Shown: piece by piece, positions 25,846-34,544 of the stretch
Layout: each line of letters opens with the position of its first letter
Numbering within the stretch: position 1 is the first letter of the stretch
Source of the DNA: Streptomyces sp. NBC_00457
GTDB lineage: Bacteria > Actinomycetota > Actinomycetes > Streptomycetales > Streptomycetaceae
DNA length: 64,000 nt
NCBI RefSeq assembly: GCF_036014015.1
Contig: NZ_CP107905.1
Coordinates: 3,844,001 to 3,908,000 of the forward strand
Direction: 5' to 3'
Position numbers and translations under genes: made by a program
The notes under the pieces: model-generated
Seen by the model: only the letters and a program-made list of their open reading frames with translations
The model's database searches: none
What the model was told of the DNA's origin: nothing

Positions 25846-27069
25846 TCAGCGACGAGCCACGCCCTCGGCCCGCGCAGCCGCGGCCACCGCCGCGGTCACC
25901 GCGGGAGCGACCCGCTCGTCGAAGGGCGACGGAATCACATAGTCGGCGGCGAGGTCGTCCCCGACCACCGCGGCCAGCGCCTCGGCGGCCGCCAGCTTCA
26001 TGCCCTCGGTGATCCGGGACGCCCGCACCTGCAGCGCGCCCGCGAAGATGCCCGGGAACGCCAGCACGTTGTTGATCTGGTTCGGGAAGTCCGAGCGCCC
26101 GGTCGCGACGACCGCCGCGTACTTGTGCGCCACATCCGGGTGCACCTCGGGGTTCGGGTTGGCCATGGCGAACACGAACGCGCCCTCGGCCATGGAAGCG
26201 ACCGCCGCCTCCGGGACCGTACCGCCGGAGACCCCGATGAAGACGTCCGCGCCTTCCAGCGCCGCCTCCAGGGACCCGGTGATCCCGGCCTTGTTCGTCA
26301 GCTCGGCCAGCTCCCGCTTAACGGGCGTCAGATCGTCCCGGTCACCGGAGACGACACCCTTGCGGTCGGCCACGGCGACGTCCCCGATACCGGCCTCGAC
26401 CAGCATCTTCGCGATGGCGACACCCGCAGCACCGGCACCGGAGATGACGGCCCGGAGCTCGTCGAGCCCCTTGCCCGTCAGCCGCGCGGCGTTCCGCAGG
26501 GCCGCCAGCGTCACGACCGCCGTACCGTGCTGGTCGTCGTGGAAGACCGGGATGTCCAGCCGCTCCTGCAGCCGCCGCTCGATCTCGAAGCACCGGGGCG
26601 CCGAGATGTCCTCCAGGTTCACGCCGCCGAACGACGGCGCGAGCCGCACCACGGTCTCGATGATCTCCTCGACACCGGTGCAGTCCAGCGCGATCGGGAC
26701 TGCGTCGACGCCACCGAACTGCTTGAACAGAATCGCCTTGCCCTCCATCACTGGAAGGGAGGCTTCCGGCCCGATGTCACCGAGCCCGAGCACGGCCGTA
26801 CCGTCGGTCACCACCGCGACCACGGACGACTTCCACGTGTAGTCGTGGACCAGTTCCGGCTGCTCGGCGATGGCGGTGCACACGCGGGCGACGCCGGGCG
26901 TGTACGCGAGGGACAGGTCGTCCTTGTCCCGGACCGGAACGGTGGCCTGCACGGCCATCTTGCCGCCGCGGTGCAGCGCGAATGCCGGATCGAACGAATC
27001 GAGGGGCTCGGCCCCTCCGTCCTGGTCCGTAGTGCTGTCGCTGCGAGGATTGACGATCTCCGCTGCCAC
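25846..27069 (-). CDS. NAD(P)-dependent malic enzyme
   Basis: The 407-aa enzyme oxidatively decarboxylates malate to pyruvate, linking the TCA cycle to gluconeogenesis and NADPH supply. Visible family features are SLAYTPGVARVC near the N-terminus, the catalytic/metal region FEIERRLQERLDIPVFHDDQHGT and the dinucleotide-binding VISGAGAAGVAIAKML. The length is that of the short bacterial class. GTG 27069 has an AAGGGG site. From memory it corresponds to the S. coelicolor malic enzyme near SCO5261, supporting the syntenic backbone. Confidence 0.94.
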   Translation of the reverse strand: MAAEIVNPRSDSTTDQDGGAEPLDSFDPAFALHRGGKMAVQATVPVRDKDDLSLAYTPGVARVCTAIAEQPELVHDYTWKSSVVAVVTDGTAVLGLGDIGPEASLPVMEGKAILFKQFGGVDAVPIALDCTGVEEIIETVVRLAPSFGGVNLEDISAPRCFEIERRLQERLDIPVFHDDQHGTAVVTLAALRNAARLTGKGLDELRAVISGAGAAGVAIAKMLVEAGIGDVAVADRKGVVSGDRDDLTPVKRELAELTNKAGITGSLEAALEGADVFIGVSGGTVPEAAVASMAEGAFVFAMANPNPEVHPDVAHKYAAVVATGRSDFPNQINNVLAFPGIFAGALQVRASRITEGMKLAAAEALAAVVGDDLAADYVIPSPFDERVAPAVTAAVAAAARAEGVARR

Positions 27070-27629
27070 GTTGGTTTACCCCTTAGGTCTTCATGGTTTG
27101 AGGGTGGCCACTCCTGGTTGAGGAGCGGGCGGGCACCGCGTAAGGCCCTTGTCAGGTGATGCGTACGGGCACCTACGCGACGGGCGCGCCGCACACGCGC
27201 CCTGAGCCCCGGATGAGGGGTGTAAAGACCCTTCTTACCGGACGGACGGTGCCGACGACGAGTCCATAACGCGAAGGTCACATTGCCGGTGACATGACTC
27301 ATGACTCAATATGCGGACAAGTCCTGGACCACCGCTTGACACCGAAGATCTTCCGGCCGGAACGAGGGATTCCCGCAGAAGGTCCGGCCACGATGTCCGA
27401 CCTGGGGCGGTTCGGGGGTCACCCGTTATCCGATTTTGACATGAGGGGCGTCCTGAATGGCGTAGTCCGAATGGCAAGATGCCGTAATCACACAAGGTCG
27501 CGACACTCGAAGGCGAGTGCCCTCGTCGATCGGTGTGCTCTGGTCGACCCAAGACCCAGACGACTACCGAGCCCTTCGGCAGCCGTCCGCCCCATCGGCA
27601 ACTCCACCCATCCGCCGGAGGAACCCACC
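27070..27629. other. 560-bp intergenic region before the amino-acid ABC operon
   Basis: No convincing gene is seen. The region must carry the divergent promoters for malic enzyme and the ABC operon. TTGACA-like hexamers occur near 27335 and 27437 but without a well-spaced -10. A GTCAC/GTGAC inverted repeat lies near 27276-27294. Its length and moderate GC suggest a long leader for the binding-protein gene; no riboswitch fold was recognised. Confidence 0.4.
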
Positions 27630-28586
27630 ATGACCGCACGCTCCACCCGTCGCACGACCGCCACGCGCTCCCGCCTGGCAGCGGTCGGCTCGATCGCGGT
27701 CGCAGGCGCACTGCTGCTCACCGGCTGCGGTGATCAGACGGAGGACACCGACTCGGACGGCGGCGACACCGCCGTGTCGGCACCGCTGGCCGACCGACTG
27801 CCCAAGGAAATCCGCGACAAGGGCGTCGTCAAGGTCGGCTCCGACATCGCGTACGCGCCGGTCGAGTTCAAGGACAGCTCCGGCAAGACGGTCGGCATCG
27901 ACCCGGATCTGGCTGCCGCCATGGGCAAGCAGCTCGGTGTGACGTTCGAGTTCGAGAACGGCACCTTCGACACCCTGATCACGGGTCTGCGCTCCAAGCG
28001 GTACGACATCGCCATGTCCGCGATGACCGACACGAAGGACCGCCAGGAGGGCATCGACTCGGACACCGGCAAGAAGGTCGGTGAAGGCGTGGACTTCGTC
28101 GACTACTTCACCGCCGGTGTCTCGATCTACACGAAGAAGGGCGACGACCAGGGCATCAAGACCTGGTCCGACCTGTGCGGCAAGACGATCGTGCTGCAGC
28201 GCGGCACGGTCTCCGAGGACCTCGCCAAGGCCGAGGCGAAGAAGTGCACCGGCGGCAAGACAATCAAGATCGAGTCGTTCGACAACGACCAGCAGGCCCA
28301 GACCCGCCTGCGCGCGGGCGGCGCCGACGCCGGTTCCTCCGACTTCCCGGTCGCCGCGTACGCCGTGAAGACCTCCGGCGGCGGCAAGGACTTCCAGCTG
28401 GTCGGCGAGCAGGTCGAGGCGGCGCCGTACGGCATCGCGGTCGCCAAGGACCAGACCGAGCTGCGGGACGCGCTGAAGGCGGCGCTGGACGCCATCATCG
28501 CGAACGGCGAGTACGACAAGGTCATCAAGAAGTGGGGCGTCGAGGACGGCGCCGTCAAGGAAGCCACCATCAACGGCGGCAAGTGA
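27630..28586 (+). CDS. Polar amino-acid (glutamate-type) ABC transporter, substrate-binding lipoprotein
   Basis: The 318-aa protein has a lipoprotein signal peptide (LLLTGC, lipidated Cys33) and a type-2 periplasmic-binding fold of the polar amino-acid class: VKVGSDIAYAPVEFKD, IDPDLAAAMGKQLGV, MSAMTDTKDRQ. It captures an amino acid outside the membrane for the following permease and ATPase. The ATG at 27630 follows a CCGGAGGAA site. It heads a three-gene operon of 34-bp and overlapping junctions. Confidence 0.92.
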   Translation: MTARSTRRTTATRSRLAAVGSIAVAGALLLTGCGDQTEDTDSDGGDTAVSAPLADRLPKEIRDKGVVKVGSDIAYAPVEFKDSSGKTVGIDPDLAAAMGKQLGVTFEFENGTFDTLITGLRSKRYDIAMSAMTDTKDRQEGIDSDTGKKVGEGVDFVDYFTAGVSIYTKKGDDQGIKTWSDLCGKTIVLQRGTVSEDLAKAEAKKCTGGKTIKIESFDNDQQAQTRLRAGGADAGSSDFPVAAYAVKTSGGGKDFQLVGEQVEAAPYGIAVAKDQTELRDALKAALDAIIANGEYDKVIKKWGVEDGAVKEATINGGK

Positions 28587-28619
28587 CCGCAGGACTGCGG
28601 GCACTGAAAGGCAACATCC

Positions 28620-29564
28620 GTGACTGCTGACATCGACAAGACGGACGGGCCGGCGGACACCCCGCCGGCCGGCCCGGAGGCCATCAAGGCCATCCCGGTC
28701 CGTCATTACGGGCGGTACGTCTCCGCCGTCATCGCCCTCGCCCTGCTGGGCGGGGTCATCTACGCGTTCTCCCAGGGCAGGATCAACTGGGGCGCGATTC
28801 CGGACTACTTCTTCAACGACCGCATCCTCAGCGGCGTGGGCAAGACGCTGCTGCTCACGGTGCTGTGCATGCTGATCGGCGTCGTCGGCGGCATTCTGCT
28901 CGCCGTGATGCGCCTGTCGAAGAACCCGGTCACCTCGTCCATCGCGTGGTTCTACATCTGGTTCTTCCGCGGCACGCCGGTTCTGGTACAGCTCATCGTC
29001 TGGTTCAACCTGGGCCTGGTCTTCGAGTACATCAACCTCGGGCCGGTCTACAAGGACGAGTGGTCGCAGTTCATGACCCCGTTCCTGACCGCGCTGCTCG
29101 GCCTCGGCCTCAACGAGGCCGCGTACATGGCGGAGATCTGCCGGGCCGGTCTGCTCTCGGTCGACGAGGGCCAGACCGAGGCGTCACACGCGCTGGGCAT
29201 GACCCACGGCAAGACGCTGCGCAGGATCGTCGTCCCGCAGGCGATGCGCGTGATCGTGCCACCCACAGGCAACGAGGTCATCAACATGCTGAAGACGACC
29301 TCGCTGGTGTCGGTCGTCCAGTACTCGGAGCTGCTCCGCGTCGCGCAGGACATCGGCCAGACCTCCGGCGCCCCGGCCGAGATGCTGTTCCTCGCCGCAG
29401 CCTGGTACCTGGTGCTGACCTCGGTCTTCAGCGTCGGTCAGTACTACCTGGAGAGGTACTACGCCCGCGGTTCGAGCCGTACGCTCCCGGACACGCCGTA
29501 CCAGAAGATCAAGGCGAACTTGCTGTCCCTGTCGAACCGTCCGTCGGCAGGAGGTGCCGCATGA
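28620..29564 (+). CDS. Amino-acid ABC transporter permease (HisM/GltK type)
   Basis: The 314-aa membrane protein has a Pro-rich cytoplasmic N-terminus, then about six hydrophobic segments. The amino-acid permease signature is present ([11 protein letters not shown], and the EAA loop [22 protein letters not shown]). It starts at GTG 28620, 33 bp after the binding-protein gene, and ends in an ATGA overlap with the ATPase gene. A single permease gene implies a homodimeric channel. Confidence 0.93.
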   Translation: MTADIDKTDGPADTPPAGPEAIKAIPVRHYGRYVSAVIALALLGGVIYAFSQGRINWGAIPDYFFNDRILSGVGKTLLLTVLCMLIGVVGGILLAVMRLSKNPVTSSIAWFYIWFFRGTPVLVQLIVWFNLGLVFEYINLGPVYKDEWSQFMTPFLTALLGLGLNEAAYMAEICRAGLLSVDEGQTEASHALGMTHGKTLRRIVVPQAMRVIVPPTGNEVINMLKTTSLVSVVQYSELLRVAQDIGQTSGAPAEMLFLAAAWYLVLTSVFSVGQYYLERYYARGSSRTLPDTPYQKIKANLLSLSNRPSAGGAA

Positions 29565-30322
29565 CCGCCATGGTGAAGGCCGAAGGAGTCCACAAGTCTT
29601 TCGGGCTCGTCGAGGTCCTCAAAGGCATCGACCTGGAGGTCAAGTCCGGCGAGGTCTTCTGCCTCATCGGCCCCTCCGGCTCCGGCAAGTCGACCTTCCT
29701 CCGCTGCATCAACCACCTGGAGAAGATCAACGCCGGTCGCCTGTACGTCGACGGTGAGCTGGTCGGCTACCGCCAGAAGGGCGACAAGCTGTACGAGCTG
29801 AAGGACAGCGAGGTCGCGCTGAAGCGCCGGGACATCGGCATGGTGTTCCAGCGGTTCAACCTGTTCCCGCACATGACGGCGCTCGAGAACGTCATCGAGG
29901 CACCGGTGCAGGTCAAGGGCATCGGCAGGACCGAGGCGCGGGAGCGTGCGGGCCAGTTGCTGGAGCGGGTGGGCCTCGCCGACAAGGCGAAGAGCTACCC
30001 GTCCCAGCTCTCCGGCGGCCAGCAGCAGCGCGTCGCCATCGCCCGGGCCCTCGCGATGGACCCGAAGCTGATGCTGTTCGACGAGCCGACCTCGGCCCTC
30101 GACCCGGAGCTGGTCGGCGACGTCCTCGACGTCATGCGCGACCTCGCCGAGTCCGGCATGACGATGATCGTCGTCACCCACGAGATGGGCTTCGCCCGCG
30201 AGGTCGGCGACAGCCTGGTCTTCATGGACGGCGGCGTGGTCGTCGAGTCGGGCGACCCGCGGGAGGTCCTGACGAACCCGCAGCACGAGCGGACGCAGGC
30301 ATTCCTGTCCAAGGTGCTCTAG
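29561..30322 (+). CDS. Amino-acid ABC transporter ATP-binding protein (GlnQ type)
   Basis: The 253-aa ATPase shows Walker [11 protein letters not shown]-loop [12 protein letters not shown], signature [15 protein letters not shown], Walker [13 protein letters not shown] and the switch histidine in VVTHEMGF. It powers the transporter with the two preceding genes. An insertion sequence abuts its last codon: the element entered the TA of the TAG stop, and its first base G restores the stop, so the protein is unchanged. The native terminator now lies on the far side of the element. Confidence 0.95.
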   Translation: MTAMVKAEGVHKSFGLVEVLKGIDLEVKSGEVFCLIGPSGSGKSTFLRCINHLEKINAGRLYVDGELVGYRQKGDKLYELKDSEVALKRRDIGMVFQRFNLFPHMTALENVIEAPVQVKGIGRTEARERAGQLLERVGLADKAKSYPSQLSGGQQQRVAIARALAMDPKLMLFDEPTSALDPELVGDVLDVMRDLAESGMTMIVVTHEMGFAREVGDSLVFMDGGVVVESGDPREVLTNPQHERTQAFLSKVL

Positions 30323-31477
30323 TGTCCTGCGCCAGTAGTTGATCGTTAGTTGGTGTGTGACTTCTACTGCTGGTGCGTCAGTTCCTCGTCGGGGCCCGAA
30401 GCTGCAGCCGTTGCTGCTGTCTGATGACGAGCGGGCGGTGTTGGAGCGGTGGACGCGTCGGGCAACATCGGCCCAGGCCCTGGCCCTGCGAGCGCGGATC
30501 GTGCTGGCGTGCGCGGGGCCGGAAGTACCGCCGATTGTCGCGGTCGCCCGCGAGTTGCGGGTGGCCGCGGACACGGTCCGCAAGTGGCGGCGGCGCTTCC
30601 TCACCCAGCGGCTGGACGGACTGGTCGACGAGCCCCGACCGGGCCGGCCGCCCACCATCAGCGTCGATCAGGTGGAAGCCGTCGTGGTCACCACGCTGGA
30701 ACAACTGCCCAAGAACGCCACCCACTGGTCGCGGAAATCGATGGCGCAACACAGCGGCCTGTCGAAGTCCACGGTCGGCCGGATCTGGCGGCAGTTCCAG
30801 CTCAAGCCGCATCTGGCGGACACCTTCAAGTTGTCGACCGACCCGTTGTTCGTGGAGAAGGTCTACGACGTCGTGGGCCTGTACTTCAACCCGCCCGAGG
30901 GGGCGGTGGTGCTCTCGGTGGACGAGAAGTCGCAGATCCAGGCCCTGGACCGGTCCCAGCCGGTGCTGCCGATAATGCCGGGCATGCCCGAGCGGCGCAC
31001 CCATGACTACGTGCGCAACGGGCTGACCACCCTCTTCGCTGCCTTCGACGTCGCCACCGGTGAAGTCATCACCGCCCTGCACCGTCGGCACCGGGCTGCG
31101 GAGTTCAAGAAGTTCCTGATCCGGATCGACAAGGAGGTGCCCGCACAGCTGCAGGTCCACCTGATCGTGGACAACTACGGCACCCACAAGACTCCAGCGA
31201 TCAAGGCCTGGCTGGCGAGACACCCGCGCTTCGAGCTGCACTTCACCCCGACCGGCTCCTCCTGGATCAACCAGGTCGAGCGGTGGTTCGGCTACCTCGC
31301 GCACCAGATGATCCGCCGCGGCGCACACAAGAACATCCAAGCCCTCGAGGCCGACATCCGCGCCTGGGTCAAGGACTGGAACGAAGACCCTAAACCGTTC
31401 ATCTGGACCAAGACCGCCGAAGAGATCCTCGACTCCCTCGCCCGCCTCTGCCGACGGATCTCTGGCGCAGGACACTA
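30320..31477 (+). mobile_element. IS630-family insertion sequence with TA target duplication
   Basis: The element is bounded by 14-bp perfect inverted repeats, GTGTCCTGCGCCAG (30322-30335) and CTGGCGCAGGACAC (31462-31475), each flanked by TA (30320-30321 and 31476-31477). TA duplication is the hallmark of the IS630/Tc1/mariner group. One long transposase gene fills it. Intact ends, an intact transposase and an exact duplication indicate a recent and possibly active insertion. Confidence 0.95.
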
Positions 31478-31478
31478 G
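30357..31478 (+). CDS. IS630-family transposase (DDE)
   Basis: The 373-aa protein has an N-terminal HTH pair (ARELRVAADTVRKWRRRF, then AQHSGLSKSTVGRIWRQF) and a DDE integrase core: first Asp in VVLSVDEKSQIQ, second in HLIVDNYGTHK, and the Glu in SSWINQVERWFG. GTG 30357 is used; a TTG at 30339 in the same frame is less likely. The stop codon TAG is completed by the duplicated target TA plus the flanking host G. Promoter read-through from the ABC operon could drive it. Confidence 0.94.
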   Translation: MTSTAGASVPRRGPKLQPLLLSDDERAVLERWTRRATSAQALALRARIVLACAGPEVPPIVAVARELRVAADTVRKWRRRFLTQRLDGLVDEPRPGRPPTISVDQVEAVVVTTLEQLPKNATHWSRKSMAQHSGLSKSTVGRIWRQFQLKPHLADTFKLSTDPLFVEKVYDVVGLYFNPPEGAVVLSVDEKSQIQALDRSQPVLPIMPGMPERRTHDYVRNGLTTLFAAFDVATGEVITALHRRHRAAEFKKFLIRIDKEVPAQLQVHLIVDNYGTHKTPAIKAWLARHPRFELHFTPTGSSWINQVERWFGYLAHQMIRRGAHKNIQALEADIRAWVKDWNEDPKPFIWTKTAEEILDSLARLCRRISGAGH

Positions 31479-31486
31479 CTGAACGC

Positions 31487-31522
31487 AAAGGGGCGGTACG
31501 GAAGTCTCCGTACCGCCCCTTT
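31487..31522. terminator. Bidirectional terminator displaced from the ABC operon
   Basis: AAAGGGGCGGTACGGA pairs perfectly with TCCGTACCGCCCCTTT around an AGTC loop. It lies 10 bp beyond the insertion sequence and 10 bp before the minus-strand methyltransferase stop, so it originally served both convergent genes. Confidence 0.88.
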
Positions 31523-31531
31523 CGCGTGCCG

Positions 31532-32305
31532 CTACTTCAGCGCCAGCAACAACGTGTCCGAAGGCGAGCACCACACCGCCCGCGCCTCCCCGAACCCCTT
31601 CTCGCGCAGTACGCGCGCGTGCCAGGCGGGGGACGGCATGTCGCCGTCGGCGTGCTCGCCGTAGATCTCGAAGCGGCGGGCGGTCGGCTCGGCGAGGACG
31701 GGGTCCTTGCCCGCGAGCTGCCACCATTCGGCCCAGTCGAGGGCACCGTCCCGCTTGGCCTGATCCATGCGCGCGTGCCGCAGCTCCCGCTCGGCGGCGT
31801 TGATCCGGGGCGTGGTGTCGTCGATCATGTGGTCCGCGTTCATGAAGACACCGCCGTCGCGGACGAGACCCGCGACCTGACCGTAGAGGGCCGCGAGGGG
31901 TTCGCTGTGCAGCCAGTGCAGGGCCGTGGCGGTCAGGACGGCGTCGTACGACTGATGCGGCAGCGTCGCCGGCCAGTCGGGGTCCTTGAGGTCGGCGGTG
32001 ACGAAGCTGACGCGGTCGTCGTCCGCGAAGGTGCCCTCGGCGATGGCGAGGAGCGCCGGGTCGAGGTCGACGCCGGTGCTGGTGGCGTCCGGGAACCGGG
32101 CGAAGAGCCGGGCCGTGATACTTCCCGTGCCGCAGGCCAGGTCGAGGACGCGCGGGGCGGGGCCGACGAGGGCCTCGACCATGTCGAGCATGATCCTGAA
32201 GCGTTCCTCCCGGTCCGGCATGTACCACTCCTGCTGCCGGTCCCAGCTCTCCTGCCAGGCCTGCCAGTCGGCGCCGGTCGTGGTGGTGGTGTCGGTGTCC
32301 GTCAT
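31532..32305 (-). CDS. Class I SAM-dependent methyltransferase
   Basis: The 257-aa protein has the class I motif I VLDLACGTGSITARLF (about residue 58), motif II TGVDLDPALLAIA and a DAVLTATALHWL strand, as in trans-aconitate methyltransferase-like enzymes. The substrate is not identifiable. ATG 32305 has a GGAGGG site. It diverges from the CGNR regulator gene across a region with a perfect 12-bp palindrome and is convergent with the ABC operon. Confidence 0.88.
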   Translation of the reverse strand: MTDTDTTTTTGADWQAWQESWDRQQEWYMPDREERFRIMLDMVEALVGPAPRVLDLACGTGSITARLFARFPDATSTGVDLDPALLAIAEGTFADDDRVSFVTADLKDPDWPATLPHQSYDAVLTATALHWLHSEPLAALYGQVAGLVRDGGVFMNADHMIDDTTPRINAAERELRHARMDQAKRDGALDWAEWWQLAGKDPVLAEPTARRFEIYGEHADGDMPSPAWHARVLREKGFGEARAVWCSPSDTLLLALK

Positions 32306-32324
32306 CGAGACCCTCCGTCGCACA

Positions 32325-32336
32325 TGTCACGTGACA
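32325..32336. promoter_or_regulatory. Perfect palindrome TGTCACGTGACA in a divergent promoter region
   Basis: The 12-bp palindrome lies 20 bp upstream of the methyltransferase start; a further half-like CGTCACGT follows at 32339. Position between divergent genes suggests an operator, perhaps for the CGNR protein encoded next door. Confidence 0.5.
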
Positions 32337-32419
32337 CTCGTCACGTAATACCCTGGAAGCACGACCGGCTGTTACCCCGACCGCATCATGACCATAGAAC
32401 GCCTCCGTAAGGACTACAA

Positions 32420-33049
32420 GTGGAACTGGCCTATTACTCGGATTACGCCGTCCGTCTCGTCAACAGCGAGGAACCGGCCCGGGGCAAGGACTCACTGACC
32501 TCGGTCGAGGCCGTCCGCGACCTGTTCGGCGGCAACCAGTCGGCGGCCCGCCGGGCCACCGACGCGGACGTGACACGGTTCCGCTCGGTCCGGGGGCGGC
32601 TGCGCGCGGTCTTCGAAGCGGCGGACAAGGGCGACGAGACCCTGGCCGTCGACCTGCTGAACTCCCTGCTCCTGGAGTTCCCGGTGAGCCCGCAGATCTC
32701 CGGACACGACTTCCGGGACGACGACGGCCGCCCGCTGTGGCACATGCACCTCGCGGACCATCCGTCGAACGCGACGGCGGGCTACGCGGCCATCGCCGCG
32801 ATGGGCCTGGCCTTCCACCTCACCGAGTACGGCGTGGACCGGCTCGGCCTGTGCGAGGCGGCACCCTGCCGCAACGCCTACCTCGACACCTCGACCAACC
32901 GCTCCCGGCGCTACTGCTCGGACCGCTGCGCCACCCGCGCCAACGTGGCCGCCTACCGCGCCCGCAAGCGCCTGGAGGCCGACCGGTCGGAGAAGACGGG
33001 CCTGGCGGCCGACACCGCCCAGCGCACCAGCGCGAACGGCGAGCGCTGA
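32420..33049 (+). CDS. CGNR zinc-finger (ABATE-domain) regulator
   Basis: The 209-aa protein has an N-terminal ABATE-type region (YSDYAVRLVNSEEP, residues 5-130) and a C-terminal zinc finger with CEAAPCRNAYLDTS, then RRYCSDRCATRANVAAYRAR, the CGNR pattern with C-R-N-A in place of C-G-N-R. Such proteins are thought to be ligand-responsive DNA-binding regulators. The GTG at 32420 follows GTAAGGA. Its last 97 bp overlap, on the opposite strand, the 3' end of sodX. Confidence 0.86.
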   Translation: MELAYYSDYAVRLVNSEEPARGKDSLTSVEAVRDLFGGNQSAARRATDADVTRFRSVRGRLRAVFEAADKGDETLAVDLLNSLLLEFPVSPQISGHDFRDDDGRPLWHMHLADHPSNATAGYAAIAAMGLAFHLTEYGVDRLGLCEAAPCRNAYLDTSTNRSRRYCSDRCATRANVAAYRARKRLEADRSEKTGLAADTAQRTSANGER

Positions 33050-33387
33050 CCGGGCTTCAGCGGCCGGTACCGAAAACGCACCCTCCCCAGCACCAGCTCC
33101 TCGGGGACGGCCCCGTAATCCGTGCTGTCGCCCCCGGCGTACGCGTTGTCCCCGAGCACCCACCAGCCGCCCTCGCGCCGCTCCGCGATGCGCTTGACGA
33201 CGAGCAGGTCCTGCTGGAACGGATGCCGCAGGACGACGACGTCACCCGGCCCGACCCTGGCTCCCCACTGCACCACCAACTGGTCTCCGTGATACAGCGT
33301 GGGAACCATCGACGGCCCGGTCACCTCGGCCACCCCGAATGGCAGGAACGACCTCCCACGCTCGGTCTCCTGCGACAGCTCCGGCAT
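32953..33387 (-). CDS. sodX: Nickel-type superoxide dismutase maturation protease (SodX)
   Basis: The 144-aa protein is a small S26 signal-peptidase-like serine protease that removes the SodN propeptide, exposing the N-terminal His for nickel binding. The catalytic Ser lies in VTGPSMVPTL and the Lys in LLVVKRIAER; WWVLGDNAYAGGDSTDYG is the third conserved box. No membrane anchor is present, as expected for a cytoplasmic SodN processor. ATG 33387 follows GGGGAGG. It diverges from sodN and overlaps the CGNR gene at its 3' end. Confidence 0.93.
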   Translation of the reverse strand: MPELSQETERGRSFLPFGVAEVTGPSMVPTLYHGDQLVVQWGARVGPGDVVVLRHPFQQDLLVVKRIAERREGGWWVLGDNAYAGGDSTDYGAVPEELVLGRVRFRYRPLKPGQRSPFALVRWAVSAARPVFSDRSASRRLRAR

Positions 33388-33532
33388 CCCCGGCACCTCC
33401 CCGGTTCGATCCTCCACCAGTCTCAGTCTGACCCCGGACTTTTGTCCTAAGCCCATGGGGGCACCCGCGAAAACCCGTCTCGCAGGGAGTAATGTCCCAC
33501 CTGAGAAGACGATCACGAGGAAGGAATGCTCC

Positions 33533-33928
33533 ATGCTTTCCCGCCTGTTTGCCCCCAAGGTCAAGGTCAGCGCACACTGCGACCTGCCCTGCGGTGTGTA
33601 CGACCCGGCCCAGGCCCGCATCGAGGCGGAGTCGGTGAAGGCCATCCAGGAGAAGATGGCCGGCAACGACGACCCGCACTTCCAGGCCCGCGCCACCACC
33701 ATCAAGGAACAGCGCGCGGAGCTCGCCAAGCACCACGTCTCCGTGCTCTGGAGCGACTACTTCAAGCCCCCGCACTTCGAGAAGTACCCGGAGCTGCACC
33801 AGCTGGTCAACGACGCCCTCAAGGCCCTCTCCGCCGCCAAGGGCTCCACCGACCCGGCGACCGGCCAGAAGGCCCTCGACTACATCGCCCAGATCGACAA
33901 GATCTTCTGGGAGACCAAGAAGGCTTGA
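33533..33928 (+). CDS. sodN: Nickel superoxide dismutase precursor (SodN)
   Basis: The 131-aa protein has a 14-residue propeptide MLSRLFAPKVKVSA followed by HCDLPCGVYDP, the nickel hook in which His1, Cys2 and Cys6 of the mature enzyme bind Ni. The rest is the four-helix bundle of the homohexamer. It detoxifies superoxide in the cytoplasm. In S. coelicolor sodN is controlled inversely to sodF by the nickel regulator Nur through a small RNA made from sodF. The last codon is GCT and the next bases are unlike the family; a copy of the 3' end with GCC TGA and the native downstream sequence is found 13 kb away, so an island has inserted here. Confidence 0.97.
   Translation: MLSRLFAPKVKVSAHCDLPCGVYDPAQARIEAESVKAIQEKMAGNDDPHFQARATTIKEQRAELAKHHVSVLWSDYFKPPHFEKYPELHQLVNDALKALSAAKGSTDPATGQKALDYIAQIDKIFWETKKA
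33910..33928 (+). other. attL-like site: 3' end of sodN
   Basis: GGAGACCAAGAAGGC followed by TTGA covers the last codons and stop of sodN. The same 19 bp with one substitution (T to C) recur at 46967-46985. An integrase C-terminal remnant begins 8 bp further on. These are the usual signs of a site-specific island that rebuilds the 3' end of its target gene. Confidence 0.8.
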
Positions 33929-33935
33929 TCTATGG

Positions 33936-34133
33936 CTAGGCCGTCTGACCTGCGGTTTCGCGGGTCGCATCGCCTACCTGTCCGCACCCGGTCCGCAGGC
34001 AGCCGAGAACGGCGTCCATGACGGTCCGGGTGCGGTCTTCTTCGCCCGGCCACAAGTGCGCGTAGATCCGCAGCGTAACGACGGCAGATGCGTGGCCCAG
34101 GACGAGTTGGACCTGCTTGACGCTCGCTCCGCC
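33936..34133 (-). pseudogene. C-terminal remnant of a tyrosine recombinase (integrase)
   Basis: The frame contains GGASVKQVQLVLGHASAVV, then TLRIYAHLWPGEEDRTR, the C-terminal catalytic box of actinophage-type integrases, with the box His in LGHAS and the catalytic Tyr in IYAHLWP. The rest of the protein is missing; upstream, sequence switches to a remnant of an unrelated gene. The position immediately inside attL is where an island integrase is expected. Confidence 0.85.
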
Positions 34134-34154
34134 TTGCACGGAGCCCCTGCGGGC

Positions 34155-34362
34155 GGTCGGGTCCTCGTACGCGTCGAACTGCACTCGACCGTGCTGCATA
34201 TCGAAGTGCACGACGGCGGCAACGGCAGCCCCGAAAAGGTGCGAGGCACGAGAGACTGCCGCCGACGGCTGCGGCCTGCTGCTCGTGTCTGCCGTCGCCG
34301 GCCGCTATGGCGTGGGGTACGCCGGGGCACCCGGCAAGTGCGTCTGGGCCGCCTTCCACCAC
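34155..34362 (+). pseudogene. Frameshifted remnant of an ATP-binding (HATPase, anti-sigma-like) protein
   Basis: One frame reads VLVRVELHSTVLHIEVHDGG, and after a frameshift around 34235-34252 another continues DGCGLLLVSAVAGRYGVGY with APGKCVWAAF. Together these are the second half of the Streptomyces ATP-binding regulatory proteins related to anti-sigma factors. The N-terminal half is missing and the reading frame is broken, so it is not functional. Confidence 0.7.
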
Positions 34363-34544
34363 GGGGTGGCGGCCCGCATGCTGACGCCTGCCCGCGCAGC
34401 GTCTCTGACGCCGACCGCCGGGCTGATCGCCTCCTTGGCCACCACCACCTGGCAGGACACGACCCCAACCGGCGCCACGCTGTGCTACCTCCTTCTGGTG
34501 CCCCAACCTCCCCGCAGCCTCTGCGAGACGCCGACCGTCATCGA

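Noticed and set aside
27294..27629. N-terminal extension of the amino-acid binding protein
   Set aside because: The open frame continues upstream, but the signal peptide and ribosome-binding site fix the start at 27630.
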